Positions 48,655 through 59,869 of a stretch of 64,000 nucleotides of DNA are shown piece after piece. The DNA is from Endomychus coccineus (Eukaryota; Arthropoda; Insecta; Coleoptera; Endomychidae), in assembly GCA_958510875.1 (NCBI GenBank), contig OY294067.1, positions 137,919,726-137,983,725 on the forward strand, in the 5' to 3' direction. Below the pieces are notes generated by a model. The model saw only the letters and a program-made list of their open reading frames with translations, made no database searches and was not told the DNA's origin. The translations under genes and the position numbers were made by a program. Numbering within the stretch: the first letter of the stretch is position 1; every line of letters begins with the position of its first letter.

Positions 48655-49475
48655 TCACAAAATGCCAAATGGGGATCTGATAACCTAGTAGAGTTTAATG
48701 TAGCCAAAATTCAAGGTTGCGTCTTCTCCAGTAAGGCGGATCCCACAATACCTAATATGATGATGTCACGTACAACTATTCCTATGAAGTCTTCCACATT
48801 TATGCTCTGGATCACTACCAATAGCATCCTCTGATGGACAATCATGTAAGGTCCATTGCGAAAACCGCTTCACAAAAACATGGTTTTCTATTCCGTTCCA
48901 AGAACTACTTTACATCCCCGCAGCTCCTCAGAATCTACAAAGTACAGATTCGACCTGTCCTAGACTATTGTTCACATATTTGGAGTTCGGCTCCCAAAGA
49001 TATGCTGAAGCTCTTGGATTATATCCAGAAGAGAGCCATTCGCCTGATGTCACACTTACGAGTTCATTGACATCTCTAGAAGATCGTAGAAAGCAGGGAG
49101 ATCTCTCCCTTTCATAGATATTTCTATGGTCGGTGTTCATCAAGAATCTCGTCTGTTGTTCCACCACGAGAGCACGAGAGATTCCAGATAGGGAGACTAG
49201 ACGAGCTCAAGCTGGTCACCCCTTCATTCTCAAGCTCAGAACCTGTCGAACTTTTTCCTACCAGATTTCATTTTTCTATCGAACAGCGAAGTTGTGCAAC
49301 TCTTTACCTAGTGAGGTCTGTCACTATGCCTCCAAACCTTCAAGTAAAATTCGAATGCCTATCTCTTCTTCCAACATTCCACCGCTGACTCAAACGATGT
49401 TCTTCGAACGTTATAGGTTTCCCTATCGTGTAGTCAAAGTACAAAAAAAAAATATTTTCAGAAAATATACTTAAC
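48655..49475 (+). pseudogene. Jockey-like reverse transcriptase C-terminal remnant (copy 3)
   Basis: It begins after the catalytic box with WGSDNLVEFNVAKIQGCVF, then IPNMMMS. At 48834-49070 it gives VRSIAKTASQKHGFLFRSKN, YKVQIRPVLDYCSHIWSSAP and LLDYIQKRAIRL, the conserved thumb and post-RT segment. The tail at 49133-49474 includes FYRTAKLCNSLPSEV and a proline-rich end parallel to copies 1 and 2. Fewer stops than copy 1, but still frameshifted. 5'-truncated, as is usual for jockey insertions. Confidence 0.88.
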
Positions 49476-49682
49476 CTCGAAAAAATTTCCTGCAATAGAT
49501 TAAGCACTAGTGGGATTACATGTGAAAATAATTATTATCACTTTTAATTAGAAATCGCTACATACTTTAAGTTATAATATTATTGCCTTCGTTTATTCCT
49601 GTCGATTTTCAGATTAAGGATCCATAATCATTATCCGATACCCCAAGGAAGTAAGGGGCTATATACATACAACTAGTTTCCT

Positions 49683-49712
49683 CCGACGATGGGCACTTGG
49701 TAGTAGATAAGG
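49683..49712 (+). ncRNA. Decayed hammerhead-like motif of a Penelope element end
   Basis: CCGACGATGGGCACTTGGTA, then GTAGATAA, aligns with CTGATGATGGCTACTTGGTA, then GTCGAAA, of PLE 1 with several core changes. Downstream text (CAGTTGTGAACACTTTTGTG near 49763) also resembles the PLE 2 end. Inactive by inspection; it marks another Penelope end. Confidence 0.5.
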
Positions 49713-49739
49713 CTGCCTATTTTTAAGTTATAATATAGT

Positions 49740-52128
49740 TTACTTTATCTACAGTTGTGAACACTTTTGTGGATTATTGAAGTAATTTCATTATTATTTG
49801 TTTAAAATGGAGTATCAGAAAGTAATAAAAATCATTTGAATTTTCGATCAATGGCATTGAAAGATGATAGATAAATCAGTTAAGCACAAATCGATAAATA
49901 ATTTCATTGTAGAAGATTTGTTGCCGAGAAGGAAAACTTATAATGTTTGTAGAATATCGTGAGAGCCAGCGATTGATTGTTGGGAGATGTAGCAGGTATC
50001 TAAATTTTCTCAGAAGCTTAGGGTTTATCTAGAAAAACCTCAATAGACTAAGAATTCCACATTTTCACCGTTCGGTACAAAATTGAAGACGGCAATTCTC
50101 GAACTGACAATGAAGGGGTGTCCAACCTGAGCTCGTGTATGTGTAGCATCACTAACCAGACGATTTAGACAGAGAAAAATGCCCAGGTAGTTGTACATCC
50201 TTCCTTATTTCGAATACAACAACAGGGCAGCTTAGAACCTGGACCTATTTAAAGAACATAAATCATAAATACAAATATCAGATAATGGTTTACAAGATTT
50301 ACTAATTGTAAGTTAGTAATGCAACTAGGTAACGTGAGTTTAAAGATTGTAATTCGCTGAAACCTTTCCAAATTATTGTTTACATATGTATATCAATTAC
50401 AAGAAGGGTCGCTTTAGAGGGTAGTCTGGGCTTTTGCCTGATTGCGGTGAACTGCCTATTCCGTAATCGCAGTAAATTGGAATTAATGGGGCGGCAGGGC
50501 TTACACGAAAGCTAAATAGTTAATAAAGTAATGTCGAGAGTTTTCTACACTCACTGAAAACAACTTCAAAGTAATTGCTCTCTCCGAATTATTCACGCGT
50601 TCTTTTGATGTCATGCTTTCGAGTATAGATCACCGGCTGATTACAGATAAGTGCCTGTAACCGGTCCCCTTCAATCTGCATAAATCTCTACAACAAGAAT
50701 TATTTACAATGTTTTCTATCAATCTTTCCAGAAAAATGTATTTGGTCTTCAGCCAGGGTGAAGTAAAAACTCATATTTTCCCATACTTTTGACATGAATA
50801 TCACAAACCTATCAACCATGTAATTACTGTTCAATCTTGGTTTTGATTTTCATCAAACTTTTGTCCTCCAACCTCATAATATCTTACTCGGACAAAACCC
50901 GTCGGAACTACTTTGCACACTGACCAAAATATGTCCATACGGCATTTACTAGTTGATGAAATCAATTTCAAAAATGGGGTAGGCCTAAATGAGTCTCGTA
51001 GGTTTACCCAATATTTTTGCAAAATATGTGTACGTCGATAGGGTCACAACAAAAAATCTCTAGATGCTCTTCAGTTTTATTTTCTCTATTTTTTGGAGAA
51101 ACGTACGTGTTATTCATCTAACATTACATATGAAACCCTAATGCAAGTTTTGGCGTTATGATTGGTTCACCCTAATACTGTGGAACACCGTGAACAGATG
51201 AAAATAATTTCAAAATATGAGGTTTACAGATGTCTACAATTATCATAAATATAGCTTCATTTGATATCTTCTATAATAACGGATATAACGAACATCGACA
51301 CACTAATACCGCATCCTGTAATCATAGATGAGTTCGTTAATAGTTATGTATCAATACTTCGAATTGATACTACCTACTCTTCTCGTATTCTTTCTCGAAA
51401 ACAGCTCCATCCTAATCATGTACTAACTTAGAAGTGAATTTTAAGAATCTTTGGATTTTGGTGCTACTGGTCTCAGAAAGTGGTCAAATCTAGAATTAAT
51501 CAACATATAAAAAATTGTCTTCTTAATGACTAGCAAGTCTTAAAATCATCCGAAATCTAAAATGAAAACGAAAAATAATAGAAGGGATTGCAGAATTAAC
51601 AATAAACTATCATCAAATAGTTGTGCTGTCGACAAAAATCATATAATTACTTCACTCATACTATACGTAGTATATAGTGGAAGGGAAGTATTGTAACCGG
51701 GGCAAATTTTTTTTTTTACGGATTATGTGTATGGGTGGGTGGGCGTGCGTGTGCTTGTGCAAATTTCATAACATTTTTATTTTATACGCATTTTGCGATA
51801 ATTATGCACCTAAAACGCAGATATAAACAATAGCACAAACTTTAGCCAATTTTAAAGTCACCATCGTTATCAGCGCCTTTTTCGCATAAGAATCGACCAT
51901 AAAATCGCGTCAGTCCAAAAAACTAATTTTTGACCCTATATTGACTGGCCTATAATATTATGATACCCTGATGATTATTGTACAAGTAGAGCAGCCTAAG
52001 ACTCCAATAAATTCAGCAACGATAATTTGCATGTTTTCAATATGTAGCATGATATTTGAGAGTCAAAAGCAGTTGGAGTAAAGGTGGAATGCGACATTGC
52101 AACCTCCTCTGAAAATGATCAGATATTT
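49740..52128. other. No gene seen
   Basis: Non-coding. A poly-T run and short GT-rich stretch lie at 51707-51765. The block 50400-50700 is less AT-rich but unassigned. Confidence 0.5.
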
Positions 52129-52166
52129 AATATAATAAATAATAATAATAATAATATTTATTGTTG
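52129..52166. repeat. (AAT)n microsatellite
   Basis: Roughly eight trinucleotide units (AATAATAATAATAATAAT), slightly interrupted. Confidence 0.9.
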
Positions 52167-53199
52167 ATCAGGTTTTTTTTACAGGGTAATTACATTATGA
52201 AAAGCTAATATTAATATATAATTATATACATACATACACATATATAAATACACATATTTTTTGTTATTATAATTTGAGTATTCAGATTACATCTATTCCC
52301 TTATTTTGGGTTTGTGTTTGTAATCTGTTTACTTACTATGTCTCATATAGTCCAATAAGTGATTATACCAAACCCGTTTGTTGATAATCTGATTTGCCAG
52401 TTATTTCCAAAAAGTGCAACGACATACATTTTTATAGACTTTTCTTATATGTTTTAGTCCGTTTCACGTAAACATCTTCATATCTTCAGAATCGGAACAA
52501 CTTATATAAAATAAAAAATTCTCACCTAATTAAAGAATGAATTATAAGTTAATAAAGCTTTAAAAATTAAAACTAACTTAAGTTCATTCTGAATTTGGTG
52601 GAGTAATTAAAAGTATTTATTCAAATCCAACTTCACAAACAGTAACGAGTGAGGGAAGTCATTTGATCAATTGATCACAACCTCTATATGTTATTGATCG
52701 TAGTCGAATAAAATACCTAGCACCAAAATAATTAGATAAGTCGAACCAAGTTGGATTAAATATTTAACTTCTATTGATCGGTTTGCTTTGCGACATTTCT
52801 AACAACAATTATTCATAAAATAGGATACACTAATGTGGTTAACGTCAGATTACGTGTATTTTATGATTTATATTGATCGATGTTCTGGTTTTCGTTATAA
52901 TGTGAAACTAAACATTTGGTCCTTCAGAAGCTTGTAACAAAATCAGAAACTTTAATCAAATTTTGGGTTAATTTGATATTAAGTAACATTCATTGTGAAG
53001 TTCGTAAGTTTCGACGAACTGGCCTATAAAATTATATTTGTTCCATTTATTACATTCCACCTCGCTTCTTATTATCACCATTTTTATTACAGTTAGAATT
53101 CTACAGAATAGATTCATATTCGAACAGGGAGACATTTAAATGTTATATTCTTCTATACTGAGTTATGGACGCATAAAAGTGCAACTCTAACTTTGATTG
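52167..53199. other. No gene seen
   Basis: AT-rich, nothing recognised. Confidence 0.55.
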
Positions 53200-53700
53200 G
53201 TATCAGTTGAAAGTTTGCGGATTTAATTCTACCGACCCTCTCGGAGTTTTACTGCGGATATCTGAATATAAAGTACCGCGGCGAAGAACGTCGTATTTGC
53301 ATAATCATATGTGGGGTTACCTGGACCGCAGAGAGGGCGCCAGTGTGGCTGAGTTGTCGGAAGTCGTCCGCTCTCACTTGCCTGACGCGCTTCCGATTAG
53401 GACAAAGGGCGCGTGGTCAGCGGTCAAGCGATACCCAGTCCATTATTCGCTTAGCTTTCCAGATATTGAGATATGGGTCCCTGTCTCCGATAGCACTTAG
53501 GCGTGACGTCGCCGCTTGTGAAAACTTTATTTGAATCGTTACAGCTCTTTTTTATGGTTCGCGATTTGAATCTGAGATTTTCGATTGGACGCCGTTTCCG
53601 TTGATTCTGCGAGGCGCCGACGTTCCTGGCTCCGTATATCACCTCGAAGATTCTGAGGTGAACTGTCTCGTTAGCGACTGTCGAGCAACATAAATCAGCT
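53200..53700. promoter_or_regulatory. CpG-rich, non-repetitive block; candidate promoter or 5' exon
   Basis: About 500 bases with many CG dinucleotides (for example ACCGCGGCGAAGAACGTCG, GAGGGCGCCAG, GCGAGGCGCCGACG) in an otherwise AT-rich, CpG-poor region. Frames of 97 and 63 codons (+) and 63 codons (-) overlap here, but none shows a known domain, and GC-rich DNA has fewer chance stops. One possibility is an internal foxo promoter with a non-coding first exon, because it lies 6.2 kb upstream of the foxo exon. No TATA box or splice donor was chosen with confidence. Confidence 0.35.
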
Positions 53701-55231
53701 TGGATAAAACTGAAGACCTAATGGCCGCAGGTGGGCAATAAAAGTCCTTCAGATATTCATAATTCATGCATTACGTCCTTAACGCCTCACTGAAAGTATA
53801 TATTTGCCTTTTGAATCGCATATGCCAATATATACAGCCAGAAGGGTAATCTTCTGTTTTTTCGCTGTTTCAGATATCCAAAGAGATATAGAGAGATTTC
53901 GTAGCTGAATTCCCGTAATAATCAGCGCGTAGTAATTAAGGTAACTGTTGAATAATTATGATTCTGAATAACCCTGTCGAGGGCACAGGTATATACTCAT
54001 TGTAGATTTATTAATTCAGGAAATTATTGCAGAAACCTATTTTTAATATAATCATAAAATTTAGTAATCTACATCGAAATACAATATTTCAGGACCAAAT
54101 TTCAGTTCCAACTTGAAGATCATTCCGGCATGATAGAACTCGGCCCAGATCTTGATAGACCTGATGCAGGAGGCAGTCATTCTGAGTTCAATAAGACCAC
54201 TCAGGGCACACGATTCAGGAACCTAAAGCTATTTACCGACCACTGGGGAGGAGTAGCTTCGGTTAACTGTTTTTTTCTGGCACGATTGCTGCGATGTCAA
54301 GCGCGCAGTAGCCTCGACCAGGGCTTAATGTTAAAAAAGTATATCGACTCGACTTACAAAGCCTCGGCATATAATCAATTTCTTTTCAATAAAGCCCAAT
54401 GTTGAAAATCTCAAAAATATCTCCATAAGTATGTATATTATTCGAAAACCTGGGAGAAATGTACGATAAATTTTAAACAACATTTCAGGTTCAATCGCTT
54501 AACTTCGTTTAATCCTCGCACATTTAATAGAGTATTTCAACTACAACAACTTGTTATCATCAATAAATGTTAGTTTGTCGTATTCTGAATACATCCTTCG
54601 ATTATTATGACACCTAAGTCGAAATTGATAATTGAAAAACGATATAGTACTTGTTTCATACATTTTTGTTACGTTCTGTATTTTTGCTGAATGCACTCCT
54701 AAGAATTTACAGGGTACTTTTTTATTGTGAACAAACATTGGTTGAAATCGTGCTATTATTAAGTAGTTACTAATTTTTCGAGCTTCAACTCAAACGCAAC
54801 TTCTGTGTATCCTGAATACACATCTACAATCACATTGTCACATAAAATTTGATGAAGTTCTCTTGATCTTTTGACCAACATAATTCTTCCTGATAAAGTA
54901 AAGAATTTACGCGTTGTCTCGTTTGGTTGCTATTGTTGATATGCTCAAGGAAAGTTGTGTGCAACCAGTATATCTTGTTCGTGCTATGGACGTTTTCACT
55001 GTCTTTGGTTCAAAATACTACCATTGGTAAGTGTATATATCGTTGAGATAATATGTAACCGAAATGTTCAACGCCCAAGTCCATAAAGATGATAAAAACA
55101 CGTTTTTGATAATTCTTAGATCGAAAATCATTGAAAATAGAATATAAGTTCCGACCTTATCATTTATTACAAGATCACTTCTTATTTGTGATATGAGAAT
55201 GTTGATTGATGATTTCTACCTAAAATGATGA
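53701..55231. other. No gene supported
   Basis: A 91-codon + frame at 54130-54405 (ELGPDLDRPDAGGSHSEFNK, then TTQGTRFRNL) is in moderately GC-rich DNA, but I recognise no family. The rest is AT-rich non-coding. Confidence 0.4.
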
Positions 55232-55545
55232 ATGAGAAATATCACAGTGAAAAAAAAGAAGTCTGGCCATGCAAGTACTTATGCAAAGCTTAAAATAAAT
55301 GAATTCAATAAAGATCCCTGCGAAGTACATCTATTACAATTTGCAAAAGTCTCTAATAATTTTTTATCAAAGTACAATAAAATCAGTAACAAAAATACAA
55401 ATTCAGAAAAATATAATTTCCTGAATCAAGATTCCATAGAGCTGCTAGTGTTTGGACGATGATTCTGTACATATTTCTGATCATGATCATAATCTTCTAT
55501 CAATTCCGATAGAAATTTCTTCGTCGGAGATCGACCTGAAAAATT
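55232..55545 (+). pseudogene. Coding-like remnant, family unknown
   Basis: A + frame starts MRNITVKKKKSGHASTYAKL and goes on through NEFNKDPCEVHLLQFAKVSN to a stop at 55462. A neighbouring frame continues with DDSVHISDHDHNLLSIPIEI, then SSSEIDLKN. The basic N-terminus and acidic Ser-rich continuation in the next frame suggest one former protein with a frameshift near 55450. It lies just upstream of inverted Penelope-end motifs (55819-55889). It may be a mobile-element protein, but I cannot name it. Confidence 0.35.
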
Positions 55546-55734
55546 AACAACCCTTAATTTTCCTTTCAGGATGGAAGGTGTCACAACATCCAGTGATGTG
55601 CTTGTTCATTCTGTTTATTATCAGAGACACTACTCCGTAAGATATTTGAGATTCATTAAACTGCTTATAGAATTACTTGTATAATTAATAAATCATTTTT
55701 CAAAAACGGTTTGTTAGTATCGCAAGTGAATTAC

Positions 55735-55900
55735 TGTTAAAGTGAATCCAGCACTGAGGATACACTATAACAATAATGAGTAAAAAATCACCACAAATAC
55801 TGTTGAAGTAATAAGGAACTTTCAGCTACCAAGTAGCCATGATCAGAGTTTGCAGTTTCTGGGATGATGGCTTCTTGGCAGCTGAAAGATATATATTTTC
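55735..55900. repeat. Head-to-head pair of Penelope-end hammerhead-like motifs
   Basis: On the minus strand (55846 down to 55819) lies CTGATCATGGCTACTTGGTA, then GCTGAAAG. On the + strand (55861-55889) lies GGGATGATGGCTTCTTGGCA, then GCTGAAAGAT. They are 14 bases apart and reverse-complementary in arrangement. The minus copy continues into TTATAGTGTATCCTCAGTG (near 55770), paralleling TTATAGTGTATCCACAGTG after PLE 2 (near 34980). Each core has one or two changes from CTGATGA, so both are probably inactive. Confidence 0.6.
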
Positions 55901-56319
55901 AATACTCCTCTTCCGTTGACCTATTTACGAGTACTACTACTGATCCTGAGACATCAGAAGCAAGTATTTTTGAGGAAAAAAGAATTTCGGTTCGTTATAG
56001 ATATTATACGAGAAAGTACCATGTTTCCTTTATATTCGATCAAAATCATCCTGATTGTATGTTTTAAGTAAGTATAAGTAAAGAGGATTTCAAGATTATG
56101 TTTCACACACGCCCAAACTAATGTTATGAAATTTCAGTCATTTCATTCCATCTTATAAGTTTCCGGACTCAATTGCATCAATTTATTTGTGTATAGTTAA
56201 ATGAGTGTCAAACTCATTCCAGCCACTGATCATTTTCTAGCAAGTCAAATCCATGCTGTTACTCATGCTGATTTTCAAAATTCATAATTTTTTAAACCGG
56301 TATTTATGTAAAGATTGTA

Positions 56320-56720
56320 AAGATGATAAATAACAAAAGCAGGTGTCTACAAATGTACCAATTTGGTTCCACCACTATCATCGTTCACACCAACGACCCG
56401 TTGTCCACTATGAATGGTTGTTATTCGCGGATTTCCTCAAACTATTCAGCCAGATCTCCTCAAATAACGTTTGCGGAGCTCTACGAAGAAGCCTTATTGA
56501 TGTATGTTACAGGTGTCAGGTGATCTTGAATATTGACAAGTGCAATGTTGTATTTCATATCAATATTATTGTCGCTCCACGGTGTTGAAAATATTATTTT
56601 GCTCTTTTATATGGTCCAATCTTGAGTATTGTGCTCTGATCTGGAGTCCAATCTACGATGTATTAGCCATTTGTAATCTGTGTTTTTGTCGGACGGTATT
56701 CATCCAATCCTCGGTTCTGA
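56320..56720 (+). pseudogene. Non-LTR reverse transcriptase palm and thumb fragment
   Basis: Across frames, + strand sequence gives LLFADFLKLFSQISSNN near 56415-56470 (the second catalytic aspartate of F/Y-A-D-D is F), then LNIDKCNVV near 56525, then LKILFCSFIWSNLEYCALIW and SPIYDVL near 56585-56660. These match the catalytic box, the L-N-x-x-K-C turn and the post-catalytic L-E-Y-x-x-x-I-W-S-P signature of CR1/jockey-type enzymes. Catalytically dead and truncated at both ends. Confidence 0.8.
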
Positions 56721-57250
56721 CCAAGATCTAATTCTAGATAGTTCTAATTCTAAGATAGGGCTCCTAGTCGAGTCAAATAGGTATTTCATTACGAAAATCG
56801 AACGATATGGACCGATTTTGATGAAACAAAGTGCTTTCGATTCGGGATGACGTCTAGAAAAAAGCTTACCGGTTAGTTTTTTGTGCAAATTTGTTATTTT
56901 TTTTTAACCGAAAAATTGACCAATTTCCAAAATTTCATCAAAACTAACCAGAAATCCTCAGTTAGGGGTTGCGGAGGTTGTTTTTTTATGTTAAATGTTT
57001 AAAAATTTGTTAAAAGGGGTCGTTACCAATTTAAATCAAAAACAAAATCGAATTCTAATTTTTTAATTTTTTAATTTGAAATAAATTTCCGCTCATCTAA
57101 ATTTTTTTTTCTATCTTCTCTACTCAGTCTTTTTATATTCCACACAGCATCTTTCACATATACAATGGACATATACGTAATAAAAACCGGGCGGGAGTAG
57201 CAGGTAGGTATTTTTCTTAAACTATGGAGTCTACACTATACTATAACACA
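56721..57250. other. No gene seen
   Basis: AT-rich, with long A and T runs; looks like dispersed-repeat material but no element was identified. Confidence 0.45.
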
Positions 57251-57251
57251 G

Positions 57252-57436
57252 CATCTATCTAAACATTTGAGTTTGTTCAGATTTTTTCCACTACTAGCTG
57301 TGAAGTTGACAAATATTGCGTCTCATAGCCTGCTGAGAAGTTGAATTTCTCTAGTAGTGGTTAATATTTTTTTCTATTGTTGACCTAGGTTAGAAATGAA
57401 CAAACTCAAATGTTTTGAGAATCCAGGGATAGATGT
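57252..57436. repeat. Imperfect inverted repeat
   Basis: CATCTATCTAAACATTTGAG, continuing TTTGTTCA, with CCACTACTAG (57252-57298), is mirrored by CTAGTAGTGG (57351-57360) and TGAACAAACTCAAATGTTTT, then AGATG (57397-57435). The arms are uneven. The inner motif recurs inverted at 58172-58189 (GCTAGTAGTGGAAAAAAT), so the left arm could also be one end of a roughly 0.95-kb element. Confidence 0.7.
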
Positions 57437-58188
57437 TTAACAAAAACTTGTGCAACGTGATTTTGTATACCTAACACGATAAAATTATTTGAATAAAAAA
57501 ATGCCATTAGTTTAAAATTCGCGCTCAACATGAATGACTGATGACATTTGTGAATCGTGACCGTAACCTACAACGAGTGCCGGACAGAGCCGAGCTTGGT
57601 TATGTTACAAAACTATTTAAACAAAATAAGAGTAAGACCACGAGAACACAGAATTACCAGAAGACGACATTCAATAAAACTGATTATTTTTCAAGTGAGT
57701 AACCTTGCTACAGGCTACAGGCTACAGATAATAGATGGTTTTGTAAATTTTAGGTTAGTATGTATTCGACTAAGTGAAAACAAGATTTCAGTAGTGAAAA
57801 CGATAGAAAAGGGAAATAGTTGATCTCAACATAGAAAAATGTACCCATAAAGTAGAGGCCTTTTAATCACTTGCATAATCGTGGAAGTATGCCAGTAGTA
57901 AGTAGAAATCATCTCTACGTTTTTGGTACTGCACCAAACTGTCTGTACAGTAACTTTTTCTGCGATTTCTCGCATTTCGGATTTTCACATGTAGGTATAC
58001 GTAATGTATACGTAAATATTTCAACAATATTGTTTTTGAGAAATGTCATTTGATAGAAATGTCAAAATTGATTTCCAGCCTACTTACTTTTTATCAGACA
58101 GAAATTACGCAAGCATACGTATCAAATTGTTTACTTTATTTAACTTAAAAATATTAAATTCTAGTTTCATGTGCTAGTAGTGGAAAAA
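57437..58188. other. No gene supported
   Basis: An 88-codon + frame at 57557-57823 is basic (RVRPREHRITRRRH) but not recognised. A short triple repeat of GCTACAG lies near 57706-57726. Confidence 0.4.
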
Positions 58189-58323
58189 ATAGTATATACA
58201 CTACGGTGGTGAAGACATTTATAGACCTCGCACCTTATTCCGCTCGGGGCGAAGCCCCTCGCGAAATAATCTTGATGCTCGGTCAATAATAATAGTCTTC
58301 AACACCTTGGTGTATAATATACT
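58189..58323. repeat. 135-base hairpin beside the tyrosine-recombinase fragment
   Basis: The two halves pair almost completely: AGTATATACACTACGGTGGT, continuing GAAGAC, with GTCTTC, continuing AACACCTTGGTGTATAATAT. Inside, GACC with GGTC flanks a central GGGGC-GAA-GCCCC stem-loop. It lies 63 bases from the end of the Crypton-like fragment. GC-rich palindromic text of the same style (CCCTCGGGCCAGAGGCCCTC) lies beyond the other side near 59155-59178, so both may be end structures of one element. Confidence 0.85.
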
Positions 58324-58385
58324 ATTATTTCTGACCGAGATATTATAAGCTTATATCGTCCCAGTTACGCTATCAATAATAAGGG

Positions 58386-58973
58386 TCATAACTCCCTTGG
58401 GACATTATAGATTCTATAATTCCCTCTACCTTTCACAAGTAAAAATAAAATAAGAAATGCTAATATATATATATTTAAAAATCTGATGACATCTTTAGGA
58501 GATAAAACAGCGGAGTTTTTCGGCTTATAACTCTTACTCTTCCGTTTGAAAAAAGCCTCTAGTTCATTGAACTTGGTGATATCTCGTTTCTCATGTATAG
58601 TCACCATCGATTTTAGCATTGACCATTTAGTCCATAAAGAATTCTGACTATACGTTTCTGACTGCAACGAATAAACACAATTACTACCAAATCTACCGAA
58701 AAACATAGAAAATTCCTTACCAGTTATTGAAATTATTCCAGAAATAGTTTCAGTGGCATCTTTTGGCATAACATTTTTCCGTGTCAGCCACTCCATATAT
58801 ATTTTATATTCTTTTTTGTATACGGCTTCACTTTTCGATGGAAATAATGATTCTCTTGCTTTTTCAGCATTTTTCAAAATATCCTCCATTATATTTGGGG
58901 TAGGAAACACGTTTTTAACGCAAACACAACTTGATAATAAAGCTTTGTTTGTAAACAAGTAACATAGCAACAA
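58386..58973 (-). pseudogene. Crypton-like tyrosine recombinase, N-terminal fragment
   Basis: A 195-codon minus frame; the likely real start is Met29 (MEDILKNAEKARESLF, from 58889). Residues 29-70 give a helical N-terminal region (KKEYKIYMEWLTRKN). Residues 112-165 hold SLWTKWSMLKSM, DITKFNELEAFFKRKS and YKPKNSAVLSPKDVIRFL, which follow the core-binding domain of Crypton-like tyrosine recombinases common in insect genomes. The catalytic domain (R-H-x-x-R-Y) is missing; after residue 168 the sequence is hydrophobic and unrelated. Residues 79-108 do not fit the family and have intron-like borders (GTAAG at 58720, TTGCAG ending 58662), though removing the 59 bases would break the frame. Probably dead. 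Confidence 0.75.
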
Positions 58974-59869
58974 CCTAGCAACAACAACACTCCTATAATC
59001 AACTGTACCTGATTCAAATATAGCGCGAAGGTAATGAATTAGTGCATTTATTCCGTTTTAAAAATGAACAAAATTTTATTGAAATCGGTCAGAAATAAAA
59101 TTATCTATGTACCTCGGGAATTAATGAGCCTTAATAACCTCAGGCAATTGCTGTCCCTCGGGCCAGAGGCCCTCGGGACGCAAACTTTGCCATCGGTAAT
59201 TAAGGCCCTTATAATTCCCTTGATACATAAATAACTATTAGAATCCATAACTTAAACGTACATTTCTTTCAAAATTAAGCCAGTTTTTGGAGTTCAATGA
59301 GTTCCATTTGTGAGGGAACTGGTGCTTGTATGATTTGATTAAACAATTAAAATAGGTTAATAAATTCGTCAGTAATCTTTCTCATTTTATCCGAATATAG
59401 TTCACACGTTGGCAAGAGGATTAATATACCAGTTTCAAAGTTTTTTTTCCAGCAGATTCAATATTTGTGACCACCGTCATTAGCTTGACTACTCGTCTTC
59501 AGAATTTCATCCAAGACTTGATTGCTGTTGCGATCCGAGTAGACTCTATTTTCAATACGTACAAGAAAATTGCCCAAATATACACTTTGTATATATATGA
59601 GTTTATAAGTTGTTGCACGGTGACAAAAATGTATGTATTATACAATATTAAATAAATTAGTCTTATGTGCCGATGGCAGCTTTCTTAAACTTTATGATTA
59701 ATCTTATACCTACGTCTTATATCATCGTTTTATACTCTAATGTTTAGCTCATCTGAAGTAGATTGTATTAAATTTCAAGCAAATCGTTTTCAGAAGATGC
59801 AAATAATTTTTGGTATTCAGCAGTGAACATTAGACTTCATCTTCTAATAACAATTTTCCGTTGTTTCAG
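58974..59869. other. Presumed foxo intron, 3' part
   Basis: Includes GC-rich palindromic text at 59110-59180, otherwise AT-rich. The acceptor of the downstream exon is a pyrimidine-rich TTTTCCGTTGTTTCAG ending at 59869. Confidence 0.6.

Noticed and set aside
53207..53534. Frames of 97 and 63 codons in the CpG-rich block
   Set aside because: GC-rich DNA has fewer stops; overlapping frames on both strands and no domain argue against a protein.
54130..54405. A 91-codon + frame in moderately GC-rich DNA
   Set aside because: No domain recognised, and no splice or start context convincing enough to call an exon.
58662..58720. A 59-base intron inside the recombinase fragment
   Set aside because: It has GTAAG and TTGCAG borders and removes a non-family stretch, but splicing it out would shift the frame into a stop.
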